A stretch of 64,000 nucleotides of DNA. Source: Vombatus ursinus (lineage: Eukaryota; Chordata; Mammalia; Diprotodontia; Vombatidae). How positions within the stretch are numbered: the first letter of the stretch is position 1; the number at the start of each line of letters is the position of its first letter. The notes beneath the pieces were generated by a model. The model had not been told where the DNA came from. It did not search any database and saw only the letters and a list, made by a program, of their open reading frames with translations. Below are positions 46,860 through 58,787 of this stretch, one piece after another. Both the position numbers and the translations under genes were made by a program. The stretch lies in NCBI RefSeq assembly GCF_900497805.2, contig NW_020954556.1, forward strand, positions 31,918,979 through 31,982,978, written 5' to 3'.

Positions 46860-47400
46860 CTTTTATTTCTTGCTTTCTGATTAATAAGCTTCCCCCTCTC
46901 TTATCGCACCTTCCAATTTAAAAGAAAAGAAAAAAAAAACCTCTCGTAACAAATCTGTAGTAGAGCAAATGTTACTTGTCATATTGTCACAATGTCATGT
47001 TAAAATGTATTCTTATGTTGCATATTCAGTCTGTTGCTTCTGTGTCAGGAGGTGGGTAATATACTTCATCATCAGTCCTTGGGAATCATGGTTGGTCACT
47101 GCATTCTTCAGAGTTCTGAAACTCAGGGTTGTTTGTCATTACAATCTTGTTATTGTATAAATTGTCTTCCTAGTTCTACTCACTTCTTCAGTCTGCATCA
47201 ATTCATATGACTCTTTCCAGATTCCCTTTCATTAGTTTTTATAGCATGATAATATTTGTTCTGTCATCCTCTCATTGATAGGCACTCTCCTTAGTTTCCA
47301 GCTCTTTGTCACTAAAAATATGTGTGCTAGACATATTTTCATATCTCTTATCTCTTTGGGGTATAACATTTGGATTTTGGATTCATTTATTTCATAAGCC
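46860..47400 (-). mobile_element. L1 3'-region fragment
   Basis: Reverse-strand L1: tcctagttctactcacttct, gcatcaattcatatgactct, ttttatagcatgataatatt, attgataggcactctcctta, in L1 3' order. Old. Confidence 0.7.
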
Positions 47401-48164
47401 TCTTTTTTGCCATATATAAAATCACTTAAAGACGTTCTTCATGTTCATATTGGAGACAAGAAATCACACAAACTGAAGTAGGAACAATATAGCTGTGATC
47501 TCTTCAAATTCTAGGGAATTTGTCTCATGAAACAACAAATAAGCAGATTAGAGCCTCATCAAAGTTCTGCAACTGATTTTCTGTTATCTCCGGTTTGAAT
47601 TTAATCATTGACTTCAATTTGGCTTTCCAGTTCTATGGCCCATATCAAGTATCTTTTTAAAAGTTCTAAACCCTCTGAACTATCCTAATTTCCAAGTTTC
47701 TAATTAGAAAGAGGAAAAGTTACTGCTGCTGCTGCTCACTATTGGTCACCAGTTCTCCTCAGAAAAGATCTAAAAAACTGAAGCTAATCAATAGAATGTA
47801 GGAAAAGAGCACCTGCAGGATGGGTCAACTAATGTATTAGCTTTCACTTTTGGAGAAATGGTATTTTCCAAGGGGCAGAGATAGAAGGTCTGTAGGCTCA
47901 GAAATACCCTTCCTATTATATTTAAGGATAACCTAAAGCCTCTCAGGACAGCTCTCTGAAGTTTCTTCCTAATGGGGTGATACATGACCTCTGCCTTTCT
48001 TACAGTAGATATCTGGATTGATTATTTTCTAAGAAGGCAATGGTCCATTGTTATACTATAAGATTTCCAGATTTTAGGAAACTTTTTTCCTACCTCACTC
48101 CCAAACCATTCATTGGCAGTTCAAAGACTCCCAGAAGAATATGAATAAAGTAATTGACCATGGA
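47401..48164. other. Noncoding, no feature recognised
   Basis: A (TGC)n patch of four units lies at about 47724. Otherwise nothing recognised. Confidence 0.45.
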
Positions 48165-48650
48165 GTCAAGATGAGTCAATAAACATGTATTAAGAGCTCA
48201 CTATGTCCCAGGTGCTGTGATAAGTGTTGGGGGCACAAAGAAAGGTAAAAAGAAGTCTCAGAGAAAGAACTGATAAATGGAAATATGTATATAATGATTA
48301 TGTATACATATATGTATATATATGTGTCTAATGGTAGTCATTTCTACTTGGGGTATAAAAAAGAAAAAAAAAAGAAATTTACATGACAACTTTATTATAT
48401 ATTTAAAAGGAATAGCAAGTTGTACATAATGTATTTGTAGGTTTGTGTGCAATCATCTTTAAAAAAAATCCTATGTTGTGAAAATGCTTGTTTTATTTCA
48501 TAAATTAAAAATAAAATATTTTTTAAAAGCCTCTGCTCCCAAAGCCCTCACAATATAATGGGAGAGACAATACAAAAGCAGTATGTACAAGCAAAATGCA
48601 TGCAGGACGGATTGGAGATAATCATCATTGAAGTCATAATCTCCTTCATT
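48165..48650 (-). mobile_element. L2 3' end, split by an L1 tail
   Basis: Reverse-strand L2: gtcaataaacatgtattaag, ccaggtgctgtgataagtgt to 48252, resuming at 48533 with ctctgctcccaaagccctca and taatgggagagacaatac. Confidence 0.75.
48253..48532 (+). mobile_element. L1-type 3' end inserted in L2
   Basis: Sense 3' UTR piece: ctcagagaaagaactgataa, gaaatttacatgacaacttt, gaaaatgcttgttttatttc, ending attaaaaataaaat and an A/T-rich tail. Heavily 5'-truncated. Confidence 0.7.
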
Positions 48651-49392
48651 TACTGTTCCACCCAAAATGAAGCTTCTCCTAGCTCAGAGCCTATAGTGTT
48701 TTTTGCTCTTTCTATTGCCAGCTCATAGATGAGTGTCTTTCACATAAAAATCACTTAATAAATGCTTGTTTCTTTTGAATAAGAGGACAAGGAGAAAAAC
48801 TTAATCAATCAATCAAAAATTTAAAAATGCCAATTGTAAATATAACAGAATTCCATAGTATTGAATTATTTTATTATATTTATAAGTAGTAAATGTAATT
48901 TTCTTGGTAGCTCTGGCAGGTTCTACCATACTGGAAAGACTTTGCATATATTCCTGGTAATAGACTGTGGCTGTTTTCTGAGGACAAGAATAAGTGAATA
49001 TGGAGGGGCTCATCTCCAGGAGGTTGGCCACTGAGTAATGATTTCTTTGAGCATGACAACCCATGAACAAAAGAAAAAATCAAAATGGCCCACTGTTTCA
49101 TGCAGCCCAATTCCTTTTCAGTGGCAACCAGGTGCAGAATGAAAGAAGTGGTTACTAATGTACTCAGAATAAGAATGTTTCAACCCATCCATGAACATTA
49201 AATTACCTGTTGGTGCTCAAATGTAAGAATTTTGTCCAGTGACAGACAAGTAGACATGCTATGATACAAACTCACTAATACAAATCAACATTATTTTTTT
49301 CTTGCTACAAATGAAACCGAAAGACAGAAAGTAGCAGGTAAATGGAAGGATGAGTCATGAGGGCTCCACGGAGAGGTAAATAAAAAAGTTGG
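48651..49392. other. Noncoding, no firm feature
   Basis: A possible L2 3' end (cacttaataaatgcttgttt) lies at about 48750. The rest is unassigned. Confidence 0.4.
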
Positions 49393-49620
49393 TTTGTGTA
49401 GTTTGCCCTTCGTTCTCAAGGAGGACCATGATATCACAGAGGTGATGACATGACTTGCACTGAACTAGATTTGAGTGAAGGAAGGCTTTGGAAAGTCACC
49501 AGCCTCTCATTTTCTCTTCCAGAGCCATCTAGGTCCAGTGGCCAGACATAGATCAGGAGGACTGGAGACAGCCCAGGATGCAATGGGAGACCTTGACCTT
49601 TTTAAGCTAAGACCCTAGTA
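49393..49620 (-). mobile_element. RTE-derived short element
   Basis: Reverse copy beginning at the 3' end of the element: gcccttcgttctcaaggagg, gaccatgatatcacagaggt, then gccatctaggtccagtggcc and gagaccttgacctttttaag. Confidence 0.8.
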
Positions 49621-49859
49621 AATAGTAAAAGGAAGTGGTTTATCATATATACAAAGGTCATGGAAATTATTACATCATGGGATATGCTTATATCACAATG
49701 CTTGTGATAAGCATTTGCAAAATGACCACCATGAAAAAAATTGAATTCTGTGTGCTAATGTCAAAAGATGAAGAAGTAGCTCTTGTTTGAAGAGCTCAAC
49801 AACGCACTCCAACTTACATAAAAATATGTTTTCATACATATTAACTTTAACACAAACTT

Positions 49860-50140
49860 GGGTATGAAGAGGATGGGAAGAAGGGAACAAGCATTTATTA
49901 AGTGCCTACTTTACGCTAAGATCATCCTAGTCCTCCCCACTTTTAGAATGTTATCTCATTGGATTGTCACAACAACTTTGGGAGGTAGGTGCTGTTATTA
50001 TGCTCATTTTACAGTTGAGAAAACTGAGGCAGACAGAGGGTTAGTCAATTGCCTAGGGTCACACAGCTTGTAAATGTCTGAGGCTGGATTTGAATTCAAA
50101 TCTTCCTTATCACCCAAGGCCCCACACCACCTAGTTATCT
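49860..50140 (-). mobile_element. MIR-type SINE, near full length
   Basis: Reverse copy: agcatttattaagtgcctac, ggaggtaggtgctgttatta, gtcacacagcttgtaaatgt. Confidence 0.85.
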
Positions 50141-50529
50141 CATGGTATGGATATGTTAGGAAAGGTCTATTGTTCAGATTTTGACATAAATTGAAATAAG
50201 CCAGTCAACAAGCATTTATTAAATGTTCACTATATGCCAAGCACAGTGCTAAGTGCTAAGGATAAAAAGAAAAGTAAAAACATTCCATGCTCTCAAGGAA
50301 TTCATGGTCCAATGGGGAAGACAATATACAAACAGCTATGTTCAAACAACATATACACCGGATAAAGTGGAGATAACTGGAGAGGGGAGGGACCAAAATT
50401 AAGAAGGATTAAGAGAAGCTTATTGCAAAAGATAAGATTTGAATTGAGACTTAAAGGAAGTCAGGTTAAGAAAAGACCTCAGATTTGTATGGAAGAGAGG
50501 AGATACCTCTCTGGACTATTAGCAGCTGC

Positions 50530-51119
50530 TGAAGAAATGGAAATCCCCCAGAATCCAGTCAAGGGAGCAGAAATGTAGAAGCTTCTGTAATATTATGTGA
50601 AGGATCTCTCTCTGCCTTTTCTGAAAAAAACCCAGCAATGAAAAAGATTGACCCAGCAAAGGATTGGCCTACCTGGTAGAAGAGCCACCTGCCCAACACA
50701 GATACCACACCCATGAGGGAACTTATAAAGTCAATCCTCAAAAAAGAAAAAAAAAAAGTCCCAGAGTTTTAAGATGCCTTTACCAAATGTTTTTTCTATG
50801 CATTTGCTTCACCAGCCCATAGTCACTGTGTGTATTGGTGAGACAGCGTGCACCAAGCTTATGGGTAGAATATTGTATAATCATTGTTCTTGTTTTGCCG
50901 TTTTAGTAAACGTCTTGTTTAAAATTTGTTGAGTCAGTTGGATGACTTATTAATGGGAAGCACACTGGGGAGGGAGGTAGGAAGTGGGAGGGAGTTACAC
51001 TCAGGAGCCACAGCAGTACCCCTAGAAACCTGAGAGTAGTTATAATAGCTGCCCTATCTTGGGAACTTCAACCTACAAGCTCGGGGAGTAAGTCTGAAGT
51101 CTAAAGGGGGAGCAGCGCC
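50530..51119. other. Unclassified insert within L2
   Basis: Non-L2 sequence between the two L2 halves. Low-complexity-free, no protein-like frame. It probably belongs with the L1-type tail at 51120-51305, which would make the whole insert one LINE copy. A solitary LTR was considered and not supported. Confidence 0.35.
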
Positions 51120-51305
51120 TGATACATGTATGTATATGTATTCTGTGTAAGTCTATATAGCTATTATTTATTTAAAAAAAACAAACCACATGCTAAAGTT
51201 CAGGCTCCTGTGTATTTTTCTTTTTTGGTTCTGTATACATTGAAATGTTCATGTTTGTTGATGATGGATTCATAATTAAAAAGAAAAAAAAAACTCAAAA
51301 AAAGT
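51120..51305 (+). mobile_element. L1-type 3' end
   Basis: Sense 3' end: tatatagctattatttattt, tacattgaaatgttcatgtt, ttcataattaaaaagaaaaa and an A-rich tail. Confidence 0.6.
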
Positions 51306-51552
51306 AAATGATGTCAGGGAGGACAGGAGATAGAGATGAGGAGGAAGTGAATTCCAGGCATGAGTAAAAGAGAGTCAAAGTGATCGGAATCTCAGGATCA
51401 AGGGTTTTGTGAGAGGAATAGCGAGGTCAATGTCACTGGATTGCAGAATATACTGGGGGAAGTGGGGAGTGAGGTATAGGAAGACCGGAAAGGAAGGAAG
51501 AGGTGAGTTATGAAGGATTTTAAAAGTCAAACAGAAAATCTACAGAGATGTT

Positions 51553-51555
<3 letters not shown>

Positions 51556-51593
<38 letters not shown>

Positions 51594-51605
51594 TGTGTGT
51601 GTGTA
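51556..51605 (+). repeat. (GT)n microsatellite
   Basis: GT array with one interruption. Confidence 0.97.
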
Positions 51606-52060
51606 TAAGACAATCGATGACCTTAGAACCGAATAGTAGAAGAAAAGTAGGCTATAATGGAATATACAATTGCCATCTGTTCCAAAGGCTATATAAAAAT
51701 ACGGTTAGGCTTGTAATAAGATAGCATCAACGTTTTCCATCTCCTGATCCTCTGACATTACCACATAGAATTCAATTATCTTTGCGATAGTCACTTTGCA
51801 AATAACAAACAATAAGGTATCACTAGAAAAAGAAGAAAAAGAACAATCCTAGAGGTAGAACAAGAAGATCCCAGCGCAGGTCATGTGCTTCCTTGGAATT
51901 TATGTCACGTCAAGAGTTCTAGGGGTAAGCCTTCAACATTTTAGGTTGCTCCCCTGTAGGGCATTTATAAGAGGACACAGACTGGAGTTGCACAGGCAAG
52001 AAGGAATAAATAGAATGGGACTGGTAATGCTAATACCCATAGCACTGTGACACGTATACA
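51606..52060. other. Noncoding, no feature recognised
   Basis: No repeat family or protein-like frame recognised. Confidence 0.45.
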
Positions 52061-52064
52061 CATG

Positions 52065-52190
52065 TGTGTATATCTATCTATCTATCTGTATATAGATATA
52101 GATATACACATTCATATATGTATACACATATATATCACACACATACATGTATTATATATGTGTGTGCATACATATATACACGCACACAAA
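52065..52190 (+). repeat. (TATC)n and (CATA)n low-complexity tract
   Basis: tatctatc units, then mixed catata/tgtgtg blocks up to the SINE. Confidence 0.9.
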
Positions 52191-52191
52191 T

Positions 52192-52431
52192 TGCAGTTGT
52201 TTTTCAGTTGGGTCTGACTCTTTGTGACCCTATTTGGAGTTTGCTTGACAAAGATATTGGAGTGGTTTGCCATTTCCTTTTCCAGGTCATTTTGCAGATG
52301 AGGAAACTGAGGCAGAGTTAAGTGACTTGCCCAGTGTCACACAGCTAGGAAGTATCTAAGGCCAAATTTGAACTCGGGTTGATAAATCTTCCAAGCCTGG
52401 CACTCTATCCATTGTACCACTTAGCTGCCCA
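52192..52431 (-). mobile_element. Marsupial SINE, 'gacccatttgggg' family, full length
   Basis: Complete reverse copy: gggtctgactctttgtgacc, gagtggtttgccatttcctt, cagatgaggaaactgaggca, gtgtcacacagctaggaagt, ending taccacttagctgccc. It is embedded in microsatellite on both sides. Confidence 0.92.
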
Positions 52432-52435
52432 GTGT

Positions 52436-52515
52436 ATATGTGTGTGTGTGTGTGTGTGTAGAGACAGAGCAAGAGATACATACATACATAATATATATAC
52501 ATATATATACACATA
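52436..52515 (+). repeat. (TG)n and (TACA)n tract
   Basis: tgtgtg block followed by acatacata and atatac units. Confidence 0.9.
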
Positions 52516-52609
52516 TGTGGGCTTGCACTTAAAAGTGCACTAAGACTTTTGGACTTCTCAGGTTTTTTTTCATATCCAGTATATTCAGAAACTTTTATTT
52601 TGTGCTTCC

Positions 52610-52790
52610 TGATTTATGAAAAAAGCAGATCTCGGCTGTGTTCTCCACTAGTTCCCATATGTTTGGGCAAATCACTTGGTTTTTCTGGACCTTATATCAA
52701 AATATCTAGAGCTCATATCAAAAAAGAAGGGATTGGCTAAATGATATCTAAAGGCCCTTCCATTATCAGAATTTGATAACTTTAAGTCTA
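52610..52790 (+). mobile_element. MIR-type SINE fragment
   Basis: Sense copy: tgggcaaatcacttggtttt, gattggctaaatgatatcta, aaggcccttccattatcaga. Confidence 0.65.
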
Positions 52791-54545
52791 AATGAGCCTC
52801 AAAATTACAAAGTAAGTTACATCCCTAGAAAAGGTGTTGAGGAGAGAAAAGTTCCAGGAGACCCCAGGCCATAAGACTATTCACTAGACATCATGTTCTC
52901 TTGCTTCATTCCATCCTGTGGAGGGTTTCCTCAGTGAGGTCAAAACACACATTTGCAACATTCTACCAGTGGCAAGCAAAGACAGGTTTTCTCCCTGAAA
53001 ATCCTTGCTCTAAATAAAACATGATTTCTGGGCACTGCTCATATAAAATGATATGGAAGCACCTCAAATGAAATAGAACAAGAGTGCTTGGGAGAAGTTG
53101 ACAGATCAAATTGTACTGATTCCAACTTCTATCTTAGGCCTGGAAGTGCTGGTGATTACAGAGGCTCCCATCAAGCAATTACATGGGACTCATAACCTAT
53201 CTTCTGTCCTGCACTCCTCTTCAGAAGAAGCCTCCAGTTTTTGTTTCTTTGGCATTGTTTTCCATAAGATTTACCTTAAGAGAATAGCACACACTCAATA
53301 GAACAAGTATTTCTGCTGAGATAAAGCTGTATCACTCAGCATACATTTCAAGGGCTCTATATCTTGGGCCTCTGGTTTTCCTACCTTGCATGTATTTGTA
53401 TGTTGGTGGGTGTGTATACACACATATACACACATGCATATGTATGTGTACATATATACATACACATGGAAATATAGACACACATGCTCATATTAAATAC
53501 ACACCATATATGTATATACATATCTACTTGCAAACATGTATGTGCTTTACGTACCTGTCTAGATCTAGTTTAATCTTCCTTTTTTTAAAATTTATTTTAT
53601 TTAAAGTAGGCCAGGATGAATGTGGTAACAAGAAAATCTCTGTTAGCCTAAAAACATGTGTTTTAGTCCAATGCCTCATTAGAAACAAACATGCAAATAA
53701 ACCAAAAAAAATGCACTTTGCAAATTGTGGTTATTCAGGTTTGAAAAAGAAAAGGCAGAGTATATGCTAGTTTGAGAGATGTATGACAGAACTGATGAAA
53801 AGAAATGAGAAGTTCTGACCTTTTTTCATGATATTAGTATCTTAGTGAGAATTAGGTTGCTTGGGTCAGCCTAATCTTACAGTTACTATGACACAGAAAT
53901 CCATCCTCTCTGCCAAGTTTTGCTTAAAGTTTTGATCATTTGGTGCCAACATTAGTATATGATAAATAGTATTCCTTGTCATCACTCTGGGCCTCTGCAG
54001 CTCTGCCTGTGGGCCCTAAAGCTACCCATGGAGATACTTTGGAGGTGAATGATGCATTTTAAAATAGCATATTAATATTAACGAGGGTTCAGTGAGAAGA
54101 TCAAGGGCAAAACCATCCCTTCCCTGGAATTTAAGCATCGAGTAAAACCCATGTCACTTCGTCCTATGTAATTAGTGCTGGGCTGGCCTCCTTAAGCCCA
54201 GATTCAGCCCACATGTGTGAAGGCTAACAGACTCGATAATTTTAGTGATGAAAACATCTATGAAATGGAGACGAATGTCTGGCAGTGTATGAAAAAAATT
54301 CTTGGTAAGAAAATGTTTTCTCTGCCTAAATAAATACAAGTAGCACATTTCTAGATTCCCAGAGGTGGCTTTGTGATTACCGACATTTCTTCTGATGGTT
54401 TCAGAGTCAGCACAGGACTCCTTTTGATCTGGGTTAGGAAAAAAAAAAGACCCATTGGCTCTGTCTGGTTTTTTCTAACCCCTCAACCTCCCACCCCCAA
54501 GCATAGTGTCCTGTTGAAGGATGGTCCAGTGGAAAGAATATTTAT
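52791..54545. other. Single-copy DNA with a candidate conserved block
   Basis: Apart from the microsatellite at 53395-53530, no repeats. The block at about 53990-54300 has even composition with words such as cctatgtaattagtgctggg and cttaagcccagattcagccc, and no coding frame. It may be a conserved element; this is by texture only. Confidence 0.35.
53395..53530 (+). repeat. (TACA)n/(CATA)n microsatellite
   Basis: Imperfect cacata and tatgta units. Confidence 0.9.
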
Positions 54546-54549
54546 TAGG

Positions 54550-54830
54550 TTCTAGTTGAAGCTCTCCTATTAAATCACTGTCTGATCTCAGGCGAGACAT
54601 CTAACCATTTTGTGCCTCAGTTTCCTCATCTGCAAAGTGGGACTAATAAATTCTTGATCTGTCTTTCATGATTTTTTTTCAAGGATTGAGTGAATTAATA
54701 TATGGGAAAACACTTTGACAAAGATAAAAAGAGCCTAGTAACAGCAGTTACCTCACAGGGCTGTTGGGAGGATCAAATGAGTTCATATATAGAGAGCACT
54801 TCGTAAACCTAGGACTACAGAAATGCTAGC
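54550..54830 (+). mobile_element. MIR, near full length
   Basis: Sense copy: ttgtgcctcagtttcctcat, then ttacctcacagggctgttgg, gaggatcaaatgagttcata, gagcacttcgtaaacc. An unrelated 90-base patch separates the halves. Confidence 0.8.
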
Positions 54831-55206
54831 TAGCTAGCACTCTATCCAAATTTTAGGGAATTGTAAAAGGCAAGGAAAGAAACAGAAAGTTAACTGTAAA
54901 AGGTACAATAGCTAACCATTCTACTCTCACCAACCCCTCACCCATTGGGACAAGGCTAGGAAAGAAAACTCAGACATGGTTCCTCACTGTCCCCTGCAGT
55001 AGTTTCTACTTATGATGGGGAGGATGTCAGAAGGAGCACTTCTAATGGCAGAAGCTTTCAGAGTTCAGGCCACCTCCAACCTTGGGTTATTGGGAACTGA
55101 GACACTGTGTCACTCTTCAAGGTACAGTAGAATGTAAGCTTCTTGAGACAGGGACTTTTTTTTTTTTTCTTTTTTTTTCTCTAAATATCTCCAGTATTTA
55201 GAATAG

Positions 55207-55530
55207 TTTGTTGTTTCTCCTTTCTTTTCAAAGAGGAGCAGTGACATCACGGGTGATGTCTTGACTTGTGTGTAAATAATTAGACTTAAGTGAGGAAGAA
55301 TCAGGCTCTCTCTTCCTGAGTCATTGAAGTTCAGTGGCAGGACAAAAGTCAAGATGATTGGTGATGGCTCAGGATGCAGTGGATGACCTTGGCATCTTTG
55401 ATACCTGACCAAGCTCTAAGCACTTTACAACACATACTTCAGCTGCCTTCATTGCTATTGAAACAAATTGTTTTCATCTGCCCATTCCACTGGGGAAAGT
55501 TCAATTTAATTGAAAAGTCAACCCTTTCCC
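55207..55530 (-). mobile_element. RTE-derived short element
   Basis: Reverse copy: ctttcaaagaggagcagtga (3' end of the element), gacatcacgggtgatgtctt, tcagtggcaggacaaaagtc, gtggatgaccttggcatctt, cattccactggggaaagttc. It follows a probable L2 piece at 55125-55206. Confidence 0.8.
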
Positions 55531-55689
55531 CTCACCTCCTATCTTCAGCACTCACACAGCAACGACATATTTAATAGATTCACTTCAGATAAAACAAAAC
55601 AAAGAAACTACCAAAAACATTTAGAGAATAATCTCTTTATTTTAGCCTCAAGTTTATCCATCAAAGTCAATAAAATCCATGTTCTCTTA

Positions 55690-55960
55690 GACAAGATGAG
55701 GCAGTGTGGTTTAGTGGATGGACTTCAAGGGCTGGACTTGGAGTCAGAAAGACCTGGGTTTGAATACTGCCTTTGGGATTTACTAGCTAGGTGACCTGGG
55801 GCAAGTCATTTAACCTCTGCAAGCCTCTGTTTCCTTATCTTTAAAATGAGATTATTATCTGTGGTTCCTACCTCAACAGGTATTGTTGTGAAGTTCAAAT
55901 GAGATAATACTCTGCTGAACACTTTATAAATTTTAATGCACTATATTATCACTTGTTAGT
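55690..55960 (+). mobile_element. MIR-type SINE, near full length
   Basis: Sense copy: ggcagtgtggtttagtggat, gacctgggtttgaatactgc, ggggcaagtcatttaacctc, gtgaagttcaaatgagataa. Confidence 0.9.
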
Positions 55961-57737
55961 ATAGCTTCACTTACCTTTAGGGTTTGCTCCTGATCCATTT
56001 TAAAGAGGAAAAATAGTTATTTCATACTAATTTGTAGGTTTATGGCAAATTTATAAGCTTTTTTTTAACTTTTCTTATCATTGAGGCAAAGTAATAGATA
56101 GTAGGTGTGTTGCAAAATGATTTCCTAGTTCTCCATCAGAAGGCCCCATTCCTGTGCATATTTGATTGATAGACTGCATCCTGCCCCCTGCCTCCTAGCA
56201 GGCTATGCCCCAGGTGTACAACTCTGGGTCATTTTGTTCTTGAAATTATGGAATTACCCATTTGTCTTCACACATAACCAGTGACCTGACATTTTCACGT
56301 TGGGATTTCAAGGCCCTAAAATTTCTAAACTGATAACTATTCCCAATGTAGGTGTTTGATATATTTGAGAGTTCTTATTCAGTCCAAGATAATTGCCGTT
56401 AAACTAAATCATCAATCCTATAAATAATATTTGGTTTGAGGACCCACAGGAGAGGTTGATGGTTATTCTGCATGCAAAGAGAGAACAGATTAAGTCTTTC
56501 TGAATCAAGGAACAAAGCTACCAGCCTGATCTTCTCTTCCTTTTACAACTGTAGAAAGAATAAAGTGATTTTGTGATTTTAAAATAATTGATTCAGATTG
56601 AATGTAACAAAACGACATTTATATAATGTTTTGTTTAATCATAACACAGAGATACAGCCATTGCCAAAGGATTTTGACACCATCACTGAGGAAGTTTGGT
56701 ACAAAGCCCAAAAGCAAGAGATATTCCTCATACATGGGAAAGTCCTCTCCTTTTTCTTTCTTGAAAATCATAGTGCAATGATTACACCAAACCCCAGAAT
56801 ATTGCATAGCCTACTAAGTGCATCCCAAATCACTCAAAAGTTTGGCCTATAGATGCACATTGGAAAAAACAAAGTGGACGAAGATTACTATTGTTTAGAC
56901 TATGATAATTAGTTTTATGGACAAACTATATACATACCTACATATACATACATACATACATACATACATACATACATACATACACATACATATATATAGC
57001 AAATGGATAATGAGTTGGACCAAGAACTGAACAGAAGAGAGAGTGGGCTAGATTGCCTTTGGGAAATTGTACAATTCCTTTAATGATCCCAAACTTTTCT
57101 CTGAAACAAAAGCCCATCCTTTTAGTACCAGTATTCTTCTAGAGATGTGTTACATGGCAATGAGTCATGGAATCCTAGAGCCTCCAAAGAACTGCAGTTG
57201 AGGGTCACCTAAAGGGTAACAGAGAAGTACGTGGTGAGTAGGAGCAGGCACAAGGAATTACACAGGAGAAATGGTGTTAAGGATGTTATTAGAGAAATGA
57301 ATGACCGGAATAACAATGACCCCATTGCATTGTGAGAATGAGTTCAGTGCAGAGACTATATGGAACTAATATAATGATAAGGTATATCATTCTCTCTCAT
57401 TTTTTTGATCTACCAGAGGATATTTTGTTAAATAGCAAGGAAACTATTCCTGCCAGAATATTTACCACATGGAATGTTGGGACAGTGCAGGGACTTCTGT
57501 TCAGTTTCAGTTTTGGTTCACCAGTTTAGCCAAAGGGCAAAACAAAGGGACTCTCTTACAGCATTATCAAAAAAAAAAAATAGTACTTTTAAAAAATGAA
57601 TGCCACAGGTATCTCAGATTCAACTTTATTAATATAATTTTGTAAAAGTAGTACAGGATTTTAGGTAGCAACCAAATATCACATATGTGTCACATATGTC
57701 ATGTAACTACTTGTTAACAAGAAGAGCCTAGGTTAAA
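55961..57737. other. Mostly single-copy noncoding DNA
   Basis: Repeat-free except a (CATA)n array at 56935-57000. The sub-block 56200-56480 has the even composition often seen in conserved elements. Sequence from about 57737 down to 57600 may be the 3' UTR side of the minus-strand frame at 60616-61164 (an AATAAA lies on the minus strand near 57630). Confidence 0.35.
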
Positions 57738-57738
57738 A

Positions 57739-57754
57739 CCAAGTTTTAGCTTTG
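57739..57754. repeat. Target-site duplication, left
   Basis: ccaagttttagctttg, matching the right copy at 60616-60631 with one mismatch in 16. Confidence 0.9.
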
Positions 57755-58787
57755 TTTTTTTTATAGTAATTTTTATTTATTTTTTTGTTTTCAACATTTA
57801 CTTCCACAAGATTTTGAGTTCCAAATTTTCACCCCATCTCACCCCTCCCCCCACCCCAAGATGGCATGCATTCTAAATACCCCTTCCCCTAGTCTGCCTT
57901 CCCTTCTATCTCTCCCCCCCTTCTCTTATCTCCTTCCCCTTCAATTTTCCTATAGGGCAGGATGGATTTCTATACCCCATTTCCTGTATTTTTTATTTCC
58001 CAGTTGCATGTGAAAACATTTTTTTAAACGTGTTTTTAAAACTTTGGATTCCAAATTTTCTCCCTTTCTCCCTTCCCACTCACCCTCATTGAAAAGGCAA
58101 GCAACTCAATATAGGTTATACATTTGCAGTTATGCAAAACACTTCCATAGCAGACATGCTGTGAAAAACTAACTCTATTTCCCTTAATCCTATCCCGCCC
58201 ACCCATTTATTTTATTCTTTCTTTTGACCCTGTCCCTCCTCAGAAGTATTTGCTTCTGATTACCCCCTTTCCCAGTCTGCCCTCCTTTGTATCATCCCCC
58301 TACTCTCTTGTCCCCTTCCCTCCCTATTTTCCTGTACAGTAAGACAGATTTCCACACCCAATTGAGTGTGTATGTTATTCCCTCCTTAAGTCAAATTCTA
58401 TGAGAATAAGATTCACTCATTCCCTCTCACCTTCCCTCCTTTCCCCTCCACTTTAAGAGCCTTTACTTTTCCATTTTAATTTTTTTTTGTGGGATAATTT
58501 ACCCCATTCTGCCTCTCCCTTTCTCCTTCTCCTAGTATATTCCTCTCTCACCCCTTAATTTTATTCTCCAGATATGACCCCTTCATTTTCAACTCACCTT
58601 GTGCCCTCTATCTATCTATCTCTATCTATATATACATACATATAATTTTTTCCCCTCCAACTACCCTAATACTGACAAAGGTCTCATGAGTTACAAATAT
58701 CATCTTTCCATGCAGGAATGTAAACAGTTCAACCTTAATAAGTCTCTCATGATTTTCTCTTTTCTGTTTACCTCTTCATGTTCCACT

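Larger units (their letters stand above)
50190..51560 (-). mobile_element. L2, split by about 780 bases
   Basis: Reverse-strand L2. First piece 50190-50520: gtcaacaagcatttattaaa, tgctctcaaggaattcatgg, gacttaaaggaagtcaggtt. Second piece about 51310-51560: gatagagatgaggaggaagt, ccaggcatgagt, gaagaccggaaaggaaggaa. The pieces are neighbours in L2, so 50520-51310 is inserted. Confidence 0.75.

Noticed and set aside
50530-51119. Possible solitary LTR
   Set aside because: No paired terminal dinucleotides, target duplication or second copy could be identified; the L1-type tail that follows gives a simpler explanation.
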